Shown here one piece after another: positions 11,404 through 22,039 of a stretch of DNA of 64,000 bases; positions within the stretch are counted from its first letter, which is position 1; each line of letters begins with the position of its first letter. This DNA comes from Polyporus tsugae (taxonomy: Eukaryota; Basidiomycota; Agaricomycetes; Polyporales; Polyporaceae). The DNA lies in the NCBI GenBank assembly GCA_024305745.1, contig JAHRBS010000004.1:4216001-4280000 (forward strand), read 5' to 3'. The notes under the pieces are model-generated. The model saw nothing but the letters and a program-made list of their open reading frames with translations. It did no database searches and had not been told where the DNA came from. The translations under genes were made by a program, and so were the position numbers.

Positions 11404-12738
11404 CTATGCCCCCTGTATACCGTGTCTTCCGGACAAGCTGAAAGCATCGTGATCGCCGCGAGAGATGTGTATGACAGTGCTCTGGGGTAAGGCTCTGCGA
11501 AGAATAGCCTTTTGATCCACATGCGAGAGGGTGGCAAGGCGATAGGTTGCCCCAGCCCTGGTGCATACGCCAACGTCGAACGCATCCCCCGAATACGCGA
11601 ATTCCGAGCGGCGCAGCAGAAGGGCCACAAGATTGCCCGCGCTATCCTCGCATTGGAGGAACCCCAACATCAACATCCTCGAACAGTACTCGGGCAGGAC
11701 GTGGATCTTCGCGCGGACGCCGTATCTGGTCGTAGTGAAGTCCGAGAGAGACTCGGAGGCTGCCTGGATGGCTAGAAGAGGGTAGCTCTTCTGTCGGCCG
11801 CCTGCGGTGCGAGACTCGTGCCGGTAGAGTCGCCCCAGGAGCTCTTCGTGCGCTATGGGCCGCAACTCCTTGGCTGCTGCGAAGTCCTGCGGCCGCACGG
11901 CGAACAAGCCACCGTAGTGATGCGCGGGCGTTAGAACGCGCAGCTCTTCAGGATTGTAGGGTGCGATGCGGTCGCCCCATGCGAACAGGGTATCGTCCGG
12001 AATGTGCTTCATGATCTCCTCCTACAGCCTGACGAAGGCATGACGTCCCTCTCCGTAGATAGTCGGCATGTTGACGCCGAAGAGTCCCATGAGGGAGTAG
12101 GCCTCGTCTTCCTCCCTGGTCGTCGAGCGACCAGATGCCCACGCCATGCGCCGGGCGACGCTGACGGAGCCTATGGATCGCCTACCCTCGAGGACGTCCA
12201 GGTCGATCCCGGTGATCTCCTCGACCACCTTGGACAGTCCGCACTTTGTGTCGATGAGGCGCCATTGTTTCGAGAAGAAGATGACGGCGCTCGGAGCTAG
12301 CAACTCCTGCAGCGTCCATCCGCGTCGGAACCACAACGACTGCCGAAACTGAGAGGCTGGTTCCCGCGACCTGTCGCCGTCGTCCACGTCGTGCAGGAAG
12401 GCGTAGCAGCACGTCGCTGATCTGTACCACTTGAACATGGAGTTCAATGCCTCAGATAGCTCTGCGCTGCTCGTCTTGTCGATACAGCACGAGTCGACCC
12501 AAGCGTACTGAAAGCCGTCCTTCAACGCACGGGCGCAGAACCGCGCGATCTTCTTGGAAAGAAGAGAGCGGACCTCCATTGTCTCCTTGGTGCCCTTGGA
12601 TCGAGTGATGATAGCGAGGACATCGTGGAAGGACTGCTCGCTTTCAGGGGCCCAGACATGAGACAGGATGGCGTATTGGACGGAACTGGGATCGTTGATC
12701 CTTTCGAATTGCAATGTCTTGGTATTCAGCAGCCGCAT
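11404..12738 (-). pseudogene. HET-domain (heterokaryon incompatibility type) gene with an internal stop
   Basis: A minus-strand frame of 445 codons starts at 12738 and runs to 11404. Residues about 1-160 are a typical HET domain: YAILSHVW near the start, a central DSCCIDK, and WFRRGWTLQELLAPSAVIFF. HET proteins control cell death after fusion of genetically different hyphae and resemble innate immune effectors. Codon 239 is TAG (plus 12022-12024), in the segment between IYGEGRHAFVRL and EEIMKHIPDDTLFAWG, which is normally continuous and conserved; the frame stays open on both sides. A single C-to-T change of a Gln codon would explain it. The product as written would keep the HET domain but lose the C-terminal half. 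It may be a recent pseudogene, a null allele, or a sequencing error. Confidence 0.8.
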
Positions 12739-13127
12739 TAGCGACTATGGTGTATGATTGTGAGCTCGTTTCCCAGCTCGTACTGTAGAACAAAGTACTC
12801 ACGTATGACAACGCAAGGCAACTCGAGACAACGGGGGAAACCCTAGTATCAGTCTAAAGTACGCTGCAATTGCTTATAATAGAGGCTCTAACGATGTTTC
12901 TTGTGGCTCTGAGTATGACCGGTAAGTTGCTTCCTTATGGTGGATGCTGTGAATATCTGTTCGTGAGACGACAAGATTGAATGGGGCAGTTCATTGGAGC
13001 ATAAATGACGGTTGCCCTCACGGTTACGGGAAGAAAATAAATATAGACATGAGCGTGCGGCATAACTATCACAGAAACGTCAGATGCGAACATGGCAAGG
13101 CAACATGCATACAACCCGAACCCAACA
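12739..13127. other. Intergenic region between HET gene and SCI1-like gene
   Basis: 389 bp containing the promoter side of the HET gene and the 3' side of the next minus-strand gene. Nothing else is recognised. Confidence 0.4.
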
Positions 13128-14295
13128 TCAGCCAAACTTGGCCTTGGCCATCTGCATGAACATATCCATGGTCGCCTTATCTTTTGCTCGCAACGTCTCT
13201 GCACGCTCCCTTGTAGCATACATCTTCTCCTCTCTCTTGTCCTCGAACCGCTTTCTCGCAGTATCGCGTCGCGTGACCCTATGCCATCCAGCTCAATGAC
13301 ACTATACCGGTAAGAACCCCAAGAAGACTCACTGCGCCTGGAAGCTATCCCCACCACCCATCAACGTGGAGTCGTCCACGTCCAAGCCGTCATCGCCCTT
13401 CTCCCTGAACGCCTTGTTTGCCTCGCGCTGCGCCTTCTTCTTCTCCAGCTGGCCCGCGCGCCCCATCTCCTTCGGCCCAACCATGTCCTCAACCCTCTCC
13501 TTCGCCTCCTTCTTGTCCCGCTTCCGCCGGTAGTCGCGCTCGGCCGCACGGTGCTCCTCCTCAGTCTCCTTCACGAGGGTGCGTTCGGATGCAGATGGCA
13601 TGGTGGGACCCAGGACGCGTCCGCCGGACGAGGATCCGGAGGGCTGGGTACGGCCGTATGTGGCACCGTCTATCTCTTCTCGTGCGGCACGGAGCGCCTC
13701 GGTGTCCGCGCGGGACGTCTTGGACGCGAACGACCACTTGTAAGCCGTCTGGCTGCTAGCTGCCTGTGCCTTGTCCACGCCAGAGTAGAGGGGCTCTATC
13801 CAAAAGAGGGCGCCATCAGGAACAGCGGAGACCGAGTGTATGCGGCGACGCGACGTACTTGAGAGCTTGCCTCTGTTCCATGTCTGGTGGACGGTGAGGT
13901 ATAGAATGGGGGTAGAGTATGCAAGAATCCGATCATACCTTCACAAACTTCCGGAAGTACCTGTATTATGTGTCAGAAAACGCCAGCGGGGGCCCAGCCA
14001 ATGTGCTCACTTTCTTGCTCGGTCGCTGGACAGCTCATCAAAGTACTATAAACGGGAGGGTATGTTGAAATTTCAGAGGGGGCCGTGGCATGCGATAGAA
14101 TGTGTGCGTGCGGACCTTGCCCTTCTCTTCTTTCAGCCACACCCTGAATTCGTCACTCTTGAGGAAGTAATCGGACTCCGAGATCTCAGCGACGCCGTCT
14201 GGCAACGAAACCCGTCCTTCAGGAGATAGAGAACGATCCCTCGAAGGCGAAATAGACCGATCTCGGGAGTAGGAGCGTCGACGATGTGATGGCAT
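13128..14295 (-). CDS. SCI1-like (style cell-cycle inhibitor 1 family) nuclear protein
   Basis: Six minus-strand exons (14116-14295, 14011-14045, 13939-13960, 13859-13883, 13333-13795, 13128-13278) give 291 residues in frame. The N-terminus is Arg/Ser-rich (RSYSRDRSISPSRDRS). Then comes the family core, SDYFLKSDEFRVWLKEEKGK, continuing through YFDELSSDRARKYFRKFVK and WNRGKL, which resembles plant SCI1 and its uncharacterised eukaryotic relatives. A long Lys/Glu/Arg helix follows, and the last exon adds a basic, Met-rich tail ending MQMAKAKFG. The core is split over micro-exons of 35, 22 and 25 nt. RS dipeptides and basic helices suggest a splicing or nucleolar role, but function is inferred only. 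The gene is the last of the minus-strand pair with eL21. Confidence 0.7.
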
Positions 14296-14400
14296 GGTGT
14301 GGTTGGAAGCAAGTGCGTAATTAAGGCCAGCGTCTTTTGCTTGTCGCAGGTGTATTAGCCGCTCACAAGACCTTAGACCATCCTTGGTTGCTTCACTCGT

Positions 14401-14421
14401 AGCTCATAGCTCATAGCTCAT
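14401..14421 (+). repeat. AGCTCAT heptamer repeat, three units
   Basis: Three perfect tandem copies of AGCTCAT lie in the gap between the eL21 stop and the SCI1-like start, within the SCI1-like promoter region. Confidence 0.8.
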
Positions 14422-14540
14422 ACTATACAATGCTTCCATGTTATGCGTATTGAAGCATAGACATACATAGAACATGAGAGACAATATGCATGAACCTCAA
14501 ACAGATGCGGCGACGAAGGGGGAGGCGGGTAAGGTGCATT

Positions 14541-15200
14541 TTAGATGGTGGTCTCGTAAGGTACAGGGGTCATGGTCTGGGGAGCGTTGTCCTTCGTCGA
14601 GATGGTGCGAGCGGCGCGAGGATGGACGGGTTGACGCTTCAAGTTGACGCGTTCTGGAGACAAAGTCCGGCGGACATGAGGAGCCGCCAAGATGGTGCAC
14701 GAAATGGTACTCACCGCCCTTCGCCTTCGCAGCAGCATGCGCATCATGGTTGCGCTGGACACGGTCGAGGAACTCCTGCCTGCATTTCGAGTGCCTGATG
14801 TGCTCGACCCGGATGTTTACACGCTTCTCGATGTAACGGTTGCCGACGATCTTGTTAATGATGATACCGACTGCGCTGGGGGTCACGTTGTAGATGATAC
14901 CAGTGCGACTGCACGGACGCCGATGTATTAGTCGGCAAGCTACAAACGCGGGGCGAGCGAATACTTACCCGTGATAGTACTTGTGGGGCATGCCCTTTTG
15001 TTGAGCGGCATTCGCCTTGATGTCGACAATGTCACCAATGCGGTAGGTAGTAAGGTAGGTCGACAGTTTAATGGGGCCATGCTCTACATTGGCGATTAAG
15101 CCTGGAAGAGATGGTGAATATAAGATCAAAGGTTCGCACCCTTGAAGGCCCGCTTGAACATGTCGCGCGTGCGCGCCCGGTAACCGAAAGAGTGAGGCAT
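14541..15200 (-). CDS. RPL21: 60S ribosomal protein eL21
   Basis: Four minus-strand exons (15140-15200, 14969-15101, 14715-14908, 14541-14653) give 166 residues, close to the usual 160. Family landmarks are [15 protein letters not shown] at the start, [20 protein letters not shown], the RNA-contacting segment [38 protein letters not shown], and the C-terminal [11 protein letters not shown]. All introns are GT-AG. Between exons 1 and 2 the protein carries a few extra residues (GLIANVEHG) compared with yeast. It diverges from the uS4 gene over a 254 bp shared promoter. Confidence 0.93.
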
Positions 15201-15454
15201 CTTGAGGACTAGACTGAGATGAGCTCCGGAACGTCAAGCACAGCGGGGAGGATTATACTGACAGTCGTCGGCGTTGCTGGTGGTGTCGACTGTATGCAGT
15301 AGCACAAACCTGTGAAGGCAGCCGGGGGTTGCCGGGTGGCTGAAAGAACTATACAGCTGTGGCTGGGCGCCAACTTTCGTCGTTTGCGCCCACAAGACCA
15401 AGTCCGCAAGACAAACGCTAGGCTTCTCCGTCGTCCCCGCCATCCTCAAGAAAA
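15201..15454. promoter_or_regulatory. Bidirectional ribosomal-protein promoter, eL21 and uS4
   Basis: 254 bp separate the start codons of two divergently transcribed cytosolic ribosomal protein genes. The arrangement would allow balanced expression of one large- and one small-subunit protein. I could not assign a specific ribosomal-protein box; pyrimidine-rich tracts lie before the uS4 start. Confidence 0.6.
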
Positions 15455-16318
15455 ATGCCTAGGTAACGTCGCCCATTCTGAGTGCGCTGGTCGTAGTTGT
15501 GCTGAATTACGCTTCCAAGGGCCCCGCGGAACCATAACAAGACGTGAGCATTTCGTACTCCTCAAGATCCACTTAGTGGAGGGATGCACCGTGCTGATCA
15601 AAGCCGTGCCCTATCATCGTTTCGACGATAACTTTACAGTTACAAAGTCCCCCGTCGTCCGTTCGAGTCTGCTCGTCTTGATGCCGAGCTGAAGGTGCGT
15701 GCTTCATGAAGATCGAGTGGGATGTATGACATCGGATGTGAACGCGCTTTGCCCAACTCTCTGTAGCTCGCCGGCGAGTACGGTCTCCGCAACAAGCGCG
15801 AGATTTGGCGCATCGGTCTTATCCTCTCCAAGATTCGTCGTGCGGCCCGTGAGCTGCTCAAGCTCGATGACAAGGATCCCAAGCGTCTCTTCGAGGGTAA
15901 CGCCCTCATCCGTCGTCTCGTCCGCATCGGTGTGCTCGATGAGTCCCGCATGCGTCTCGATTACGTACTGTCCCTGAAGATCGAGGACTTCTTGGAGCGT
16001 CGTCTCCAGACTCAGGTCTTCAAGAGCGGGTTGGCGAAGTCCATCCACCACGCTCGTGTGCTCATACGCCAAAGGCACATCCGGTATGTCGTAGTCATGC
16101 AAGAACTTGGCCTTGACTTTCCCTAATCTCGCATCGATTTCAGTGTTGGCAAGCAGATTGTCAACGTCCCCTCGTTTGTCGTTCGTCTCGACTCTCAAAA
16201 ACACATCGACTTCGCCCTTACTTCGCCATACGGTGGAGGCCGCCCTGGTCGTGTGCAACGGAAGCGCCAGGCCGCTGCTGCGAAGAAGGAGGGTGGCGAC
16301 GAGGAGGACGAGGAGTAA
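15455..16318 (+). CDS. RPS9: 40S ribosomal protein uS4 (S9 of eukaryotes)
   Basis: Five exons (15455-15462, 15520-15543, 15640-15694, 15767-16083, 16144-16318) give 192 residues. The first coding exon is 8 nt and the second 24 nt; spliced they give [17 protein letters not shown], matching the yeast-type N-terminus. The rest is unmistakable: [12 protein letters not shown], the S4 RNA-binding region [19 protein letters not shown] followed by [15 protein letters not shown], then [19 protein letters not shown] and an acidic tail (EGGDEEDEE). uS4 is a primary 18S rRNA binder, needed for decoding accuracy. It shares a promoter region with eL21. Confidence 0.95.
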
Positions 16319-16853
16319 ACGGGTGCTCACCATCTATCACGTATGTTCAGTATTTCATGTGGGTCTACCCTTGTATGGCTACGTATGCAACGTGTATGCG
16401 TTTCCCAGACTCTCAGTGTATTTGTCTCGTATGTGTGAATATCGTCATGTTTACCTCTTCTCATCACCTCCCTTTGGTTCGTGGAAGTATTAAGTCATGT
16501 TGCTTGGCGTGGTACATAGTGTAACATACCAGTTTGTGCCCGCCCTTCGGCGCCTATTAAGCAGTTTGTGGGCCCAGCTGAACGATTCAGTGAACGGCGG
16601 CGGGCATCACATGGTTCTCATGGTTCTTCTCTTCGATGACTGCCTTCGGATAGGACCATACGACACCTTCTCCGTATCAGAACACCTTCTGGACGCGGCC
16701 CCAGTTTATACAAGATGCCTCAAGTTCGATATGAATCCTCGCCAGCACGATCCCTGACCGGAACATGGTCATTCCAGTGAGTCCATGCGATCTACTGCGA
16801 CAAACAAACTCCTAAATAACTCATGGATGCTTTAGATCGGACGAGCACCCGCA
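16319..16853. other. Intergenic region upstream of the GH20 gene
   Basis: About 535 bp with the uS4 3' end and presumably the GH20 promoter. A frame at 16497-16757 (86 codons) has no supporting feature. Confidence 0.4.
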
Positions 16854-19034
16854 ATGACTACTTCTTGCGCAATTGTCCAGATCAGCAAAGCCGTTACCGT
16901 GACTTTCCTGCTGATTCTCTCTACGTGTGTCTCTAGTAGAGCACTGGGACCGCAAATACCCTCTCTGGCCTCTTTCACGCTGTTAGATGGTTTGTTCAAC
17001 CTGTCATCCATCGTCCAAATCGCCGTGGACAGCGAGTACGCTCATGAAGGAAGCCCATCCCTCCTCGATTTCGCAAAGACATTCCAAGACGACTTGAAGG
17101 AAACAGTGCCCTATGTTACTCTCGCTCCCATCACGCTCTCGACTTCTATCCTTGGTCACGCGTCCCCAATCCCAACAATCTACTTTACCCTTGACCCCTC
17201 TGCGCAGTTCAATCTTTACAACGGGCAACGGACGGAAGAAGGGTACAGCTTTCAGGTTACTCACAACTCCTACGTGATCATGGCATCCGCCCCCATCGGT
17301 GTGTGGTGGGGCACCCGGACGCTCCTGCAACAGGCCGCGATCAGCCTGGCGCAAGGTGCGAAGACCGTGTCCTTCTCCGCAGGCCAGGGGTTCGACTCTC
17401 CCGGATGGGAAGTACGCGGTTTCATGCTGGACGCTGGAAGGCACTGGTTTGAGGCCTCCTTTCTGAGTATGGTCTCCACTTTCTGTTCCTGTTGGACAGG
17501 GTTGCTAAGTCGAAACCGTTCCGCAGGCGACCTCTGCGTATACGCGTCGTTCTTCAAGCTGAACGAGATCCACCTCCATGCGTCGGACAACCTCTGGAAT
17601 CCGGCGTTCCTGTACGGCGAGGGCAACGAGGGCTGGAAGCGCCTCTACGCGGCGTTTAGGTTCCGCCCTCCCGCGGGGTCCGCACTCGACGGTCTCGTGC
17701 CGAGGAAGAACGAGAGCTGGACGAAGGGGGAGTTCCTCGAGATGCAGCAGACGTGTGCCAGCCACGGCGTCACGGTGATACCAGAAATCGATACCCCCGG
17801 TCATTCGCTCGTGATCAACCAGTGGAAGCCAGAGCTCATGGAGGCCGGCGCGCCGGATCACCTCAACCTTTCCTACCCAGACACCATTCCTACCATCAAG
17901 TCCATCTGGGACGAGTTTCTGCCGTGGTTCACCGCTCCCGAGATATCCATAGGCGCTGACGAATACGATGCCGCCCTTGCGAACGACTACATCTCCTTCG
18001 TGAACGAGATGTCGACCTACATTAGTTCGAAGTCCAATAAGTCGATCCGTATCTGGGGCACGAACGAGCCCAGCCAGACGATGTCGGTGTCCAAAAACAT
18101 CACGATTCAGCACTGGGACTTCCCGGGCGACGACATTCCCGTCCAGCTCCTGTCGAAAGGATACCGCGTAATCAACTCAGAGCAGTCATTCCTCTACCTC
18201 GATGGGAAGACATCAGAGGCCGGGCAGTTTCCGCAGCAGCTCGACGAGGACCTACTCTGGTCTGGGGCTCCAGGGGGGAGGGGTTGGGCGCCTAACATCT
18301 TCTCAGGAACGGACCCGACGAACAACACCAGCTCCGATGCGCCGAACCTGCGCGGCGCGATTTTCGCGCTGTGGAGTGATTGGGGCAATAACGCGACGAC
18401 TGCGCTCGAGATCTACTACCAGCTCGCGCGGAGCGTTGCGCTCTTCGGAGAGAAGGCGTGGGCAGGGAGCGACGTTCGCGCGACGGCGCTCACGCGTGAC
18501 CAGTTCGACGTAGCGTACCCTGCGCTGAATGCTGCGGCACCGGGGCAGAACCTTAACCGCGTCGTCAAACCACACCATGGGAACGTCATTTACGAATTCC
18601 CGGGGGCCCACCGCGCGCTCCGCACCAACGTCTCATCCGTTGGGCCGCCGTACACGCTCTCGTTCAGCGTCAAGCCGGGCCCGAGATCGCCCAATGCGGG
18701 GATACTTTTCGCCGGCGTGGATTCCCGGCTGCACGTCGCCAATCTGACCTTTGAGGCGACTGGCCAGCTGTATCCGCTGGGCTACGTCCTTTCTGCAGAG
18801 AAGTACACCTCCGTCTCTATCCACGCGACGCGCGAATACACGTACGCTATAATCGATGGAGACGAGGCGAACCCTCGGTACTGGTATACGCTGATGGACA
18901 TATGGGGCGACTACATGGCGCTGGGGAATATGTCGTTTGCTGCGCCTTCCCAAACCATCGGCGGCAGCGGATTCGAAGGGGAGATCAGGGACATTCGATT
19001 GACCATAGATGCCTATGACGTTCCCGCTGTGTAA
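16854..19034 (+). CDS. Secreted GH20 beta-N-acetylhexosaminidase
   Basis: Two exons (16854-17466, 17527-19034) give 706 residues. The 60 nt intron is a multiple of three and contains no stop, so the unspliced frame also reads through; splicing is supported by GT-AG ends and by continuity of SFLSDLCVYASFFKLNEIHLHASDN. Residues 1-32 form a signal peptide with a long hydrophobic core. The GH20 barrel is marked by WEVRGFMLDAGRHWF, VTVIPEIDTPGHSLV and the catalytic Asp-Glu pair in ISIGADEYD, where most GH20 enzymes have HxGGDE. The family uses substrate-assisted catalysis to remove terminal GlcNAc/GalNAc, for instance from chitin oligomers or glycans. After the barrel, about 170 residues look like a concanavalin-type lectin domain. 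Several N-glycosylation sequons are present. Confidence 0.88.
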   Translation: MTTSCAIVQISKAVTVTFLLILSTCVSSRALGPQIPSLASFTLLDGLFNLSSIVQIAVDSEYAHEGSPSLLDFAKTFQDDLKETVPYVTLAPITLSTSILGHASPIPTIYFTLDPSAQFNLYNGQRTEEGYSFQVTHNSYVIMASAPIGVWWGTRTLLQQAAISLAQGAKTVSFSAGQGFDSPGWEVRGFMLDAGRHWFEASFLSMVSTFCSCWTGLLSRNRSAGDLCVYASFFKLNEIHLHASDNLWNPAFLYGEGNEGWKRLYAAFRFRPPAGSALDGLVPRKNESWTKGEFLEMQQTCASHGVTVIPEIDTPGHSLVINQWKPELMEAGAPDHLNLSYPDTIPTIKSIWDEFLPWFTAPEISIGADEYDAALANDYISFVNEMSTYISSKSNKSIRIWGTNEPSQTMSVSKNITIQHWDFPGDDIPVQLLSKGYRVINSEQSFLYLDGKTSEAGQFPQQLDEDLLWSGAPGGRGWAPNIFSGTDPTNNTSSDAPNLRGAIFALWSDWGNNATTALEIYYQLARSVALFGEKAWAGSDVRATALTRDQFDVAYPALNAAAPGQNLNRVVKPHHGNVIYEFPGAHRALRTNVSSVGPPYTLSFSVKPGPRSPNAGILFAGVDSRLHVANLTFEATGQLYPLGYVLSAEKYTSVSIHATREYTYAIIDGDEANPRYWYTLMDIWGDYMALGNMSFAAPSQTIGGSGFEGEIRDIRLTIDAYDVPAV

Positions 19035-20009
19035 GACGTAGGGCATAAACAGCGCAGTGAGTGGTTACCGTGCACAGCCCTCTCTGGGCATTGCAGCAGG
19101 CACCGAACACTTCTGGAACACCTATCGATAATCGCACTACGTTTCCCACTGCGCAGATTGGGTGTGAGAGCCGTAGGCCACCGTACTTGGAAGATCGACG
19201 ATAGTCTGCGGCTCCAACAACAACAACACAATGGACTGGTGTTCTGGGAGAACCGGGCCGTTGCGCCATATATGCGCAGTCGAGCATGAGAAAGGTAGGT
19301 AGCACAGCATTTGCTGCGAGCCCGCTAATTCCGCTCATGGTTTTCAGAACTTTCTCCCGCAATAACATACCTCTTGTCGTCCGCAGCTCCTCTGATGCGT
19401 ACATCGGCTGATCCGAGACGATTCGGAATGCTCGTCTTCATTGAACATTGAATGTTGACTGTAGGAAGTGTGTGTTTTAACAACTTTGGTCGTATGCTGA
19501 CATGCCTAGAGAGTCCAGTCAGTATTAGTCCAGACGAAGTACGCTGGACGTCATGAAATGAAGGAGTTCCTTGTCGATTTCATTACGACGGCAAGTCGTC
19601 CTCATTCGCCCGAAAAGACCGTGCTCACGCGTTCGTCGCATCCTACAGCCTCGCTTCTCGAAATTGTTTGATGAAGGCAAAGGCAAAGGGCCAGCGCATC
19701 GACCGCAGTCAAGCCTCATACTGGCGGCAGTCCGAGGAGCGGACACCTCGCATACGCGCCAATTTTGCCTGCAACAGCAGCCCTCACCGATTTGGACATG
19801 TCGATGCGGCAAGTTGTTGAGTCCTAGAGGCGGGAGCTCTTCTGGATCCCTGCGGCGCTTCTGGAGGCAGGGATATAAGCACCCCCATGAGCCTTCCAAC
19901 CTCACCAACAACTGCAGTCTTTTCTTCGTTCTCCTCAGCAATCCTCCAGCAGCTGTCTCGTTTCCTTCTCCACAAGCCCCTCTCTCCTTTCGTACTTTAT
20001 TCACACGTC
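19035..20009. other. Intergenic region and laccase promoter
   Basis: About 975 bp. No gene is supported; frames on both strands near 19525-20131 overlap each other and the laccase start. A TATAAG box at 19874-19879 probably positions laccase transcription. Confidence 0.45.
19874..19879 (+). promoter_or_regulatory. Probable laccase TATA box
   Basis: TATAAG lies 131 bp upstream of the laccase ATG at 20010. An in-frame ATG at 19887 is only 8 bp downstream of the box, too close to be in the leader, which supports the start at 20010. Confidence 0.5.
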
Positions 20010-22039
20010 ATGGCAAAGGCTCGAACCTTCGCAGCGCTCGCCGCCTTCAGCTTGCCTTACGCCCGGCTCGTCGCTGGTGCTATTGGCCCCATCGCCGACC
20101 TCACGATCGCCGACGCGGATGTCACTCCTGACGGTTTCACCCGTGCAGCCGTTGTAGTCAACGGGCAGTTCCCTGGCCCGCTCATCACTGGTAACAAGGT
20201 ATGTTCAATGATCACAAGTTGTGTTATGCACAATACTGACTTAGGTCGTAGGGTGATAACTTCCAGCTCAATGTCGTCAACAACCTCGACAACACCACGA
20301 TGCTCACCGCCACCACGGTCGTACGTCTTGCGCATCTCTCCTTACCCAGTTTTGAACCTAACCGCTCCACCCGTAGCATTGGCATGGCATTTTCCAGCAG
20401 GGCACCAACTGGGCTGACGGTGTTGCCATGATCACCCAGTGTCCCATCTCTGCAGACAACTCATTCCTATACGACTTCACGGCCACCGACCAAGCTGGTA
20501 CTTTCTGGTACCACAGCCACCTGTCCACCCAGTACTGCGATGGCCTCCGTGGACCTATGGTTGTGTACGATCCCGATGACCCGCATGCGAGCCTCTACGA
20601 CGTCGACGACGAGACGACTGTCATCACGCTGTCTGACTGGTACCACACTGCCGCGCGTCTCGGTAATCGCTTCCCGTGAGTTTGTTCGGAGTATTTACAG
20701 TGAAGGACACCGTACTCACCGCATACTTGGGGACCAGTGGTGGTGCTGACTCCACGCTGGTCAATGGTCTCGGCCGGTTCGCCGGCGGTGACTCCAGCGA
20801 TCTCGCCGTCTTCAACGTCACTCAGGGACAGCGCTACCGTTTCCGCCTCGTCGCTATATCCTGCGACCCGAACTTTACCTTCTCGATCGACGGACATAAC
20901 ATGACGGTCATTGAGGCCGATGCGATCAATCATGCGCCGGTTGTTGTCGACTCAATCCAGATCTTCGCCGGTCAGCGGTACTCGTTCGTCGTAAGTTCTC
21001 TCCGTTAACCTCAAGGAGCATAAGACACTCATTGTCCTCCTCTAGCTTACGGCCGATCAGGATATCGACAACTACTGGATCCGCGCTCTCCCCAATATTG
21101 GTACTACTACCTTTGACGGTGGCGTGAACTCTGCTATCCTGCGCTACTCGGGAGCAGACGCCATCGAGCCCACCACCACAGAGACGACTTCCGTCCTTGC
21201 TCTCAACGAGACTGACCTTGTTCCTCTTGAGAACCTTGCCGCCCCTGGGACTGCTGAGGTCGGGGGAGTCGACTACGCTCTTAACTTGAACTTCGGCTTC
21301 GTACGTGTCTGTTCTCACTAAACTCGGGAGGCTCAAGCTCACCTAATCATTCCTACAGAACGGCACCGAGTTTACCATCAATGACGTCGCTTTCGTCCCT
21401 CCCTCTGTCCCTGCCCTATTGCAGATCCTTTCCGGCACCACTGCCGCCGCATCCCTCCTCCCGTCGGGCAGCTACTACTCTCTGCCGTCGAACTCGTCGG
21501 TCGAGATCTCCTTCACTATGGTCGCGGCCGACGCTCCCGGCGCCCCCCACCCCTTCCACCTGCACGGTGTAAGTATCCCTCATTGCTAACCGTCCGCTAA
21601 CCCCGCTAACCGCGCACCGCATTGACAGCACTCCTTCTACGTCGTGCGCTCCGCCGGCGAGACCACCTACAACTACGTGAACCCGCCCCAGCGCGACGTC
21701 GTCAGCGTGGGCGCAGACGGCGACAACGTCACCATCCGCTTCACCACCGACAATCCCGGCCCGTGGTTCCTCCACTGCCACATCGACTACCACCTCGAGG
21801 CCGGCTTCGCCATCGTCTTTGCTGAGGAGGCTGATGAGGTCACCACCTCGGTCACCCCGAGCAGTAAGTCGTCGCCCTTCGCTCCTGTCTGCTAGTGAGT
21901 GCTCCGAGACTGACTCTCTTCCTCCTCTTCTCCAGGCGCCTGGGAGGACCTCTGCCCGATCTACGCCTCTGCGTACCCCAGCGGCCTGACGAAGAAGAAG
22001 CGCCACGCTCACCGCCGCAGCCTGGATGGGAGCTTCTAG
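20010..22039 (+). CDS. Secreted laccase (multicopper oxidase)
   Basis: Eight exons (20010-20198, 20252-20320, 20377-20675, 20738-20990, 21046-21300, 21359-21568, 21629-21863, 21936-22039) give 537 residues. Residues about 1-23 are a signal peptide, then [20 protein letters not shown] typical of basidiomycete laccases. All four copper signatures are present: [15 protein letters not shown] (L1), [16 protein letters not shown] (L2), HPFHLHGHSFYVV (L3, split by an intron), and [12 protein letters not shown] (L4). The residue ten after the Cys is Phe, the axial type linked to high redox potential. L4 has Tyr where Trp is usual. The enzyme oxidises phenols while reducing oxygen to water, in lignin decay, pigment or detoxification. 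A basic tail ([11 protein letters not shown]) follows the last domain. Confidence 0.95.
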
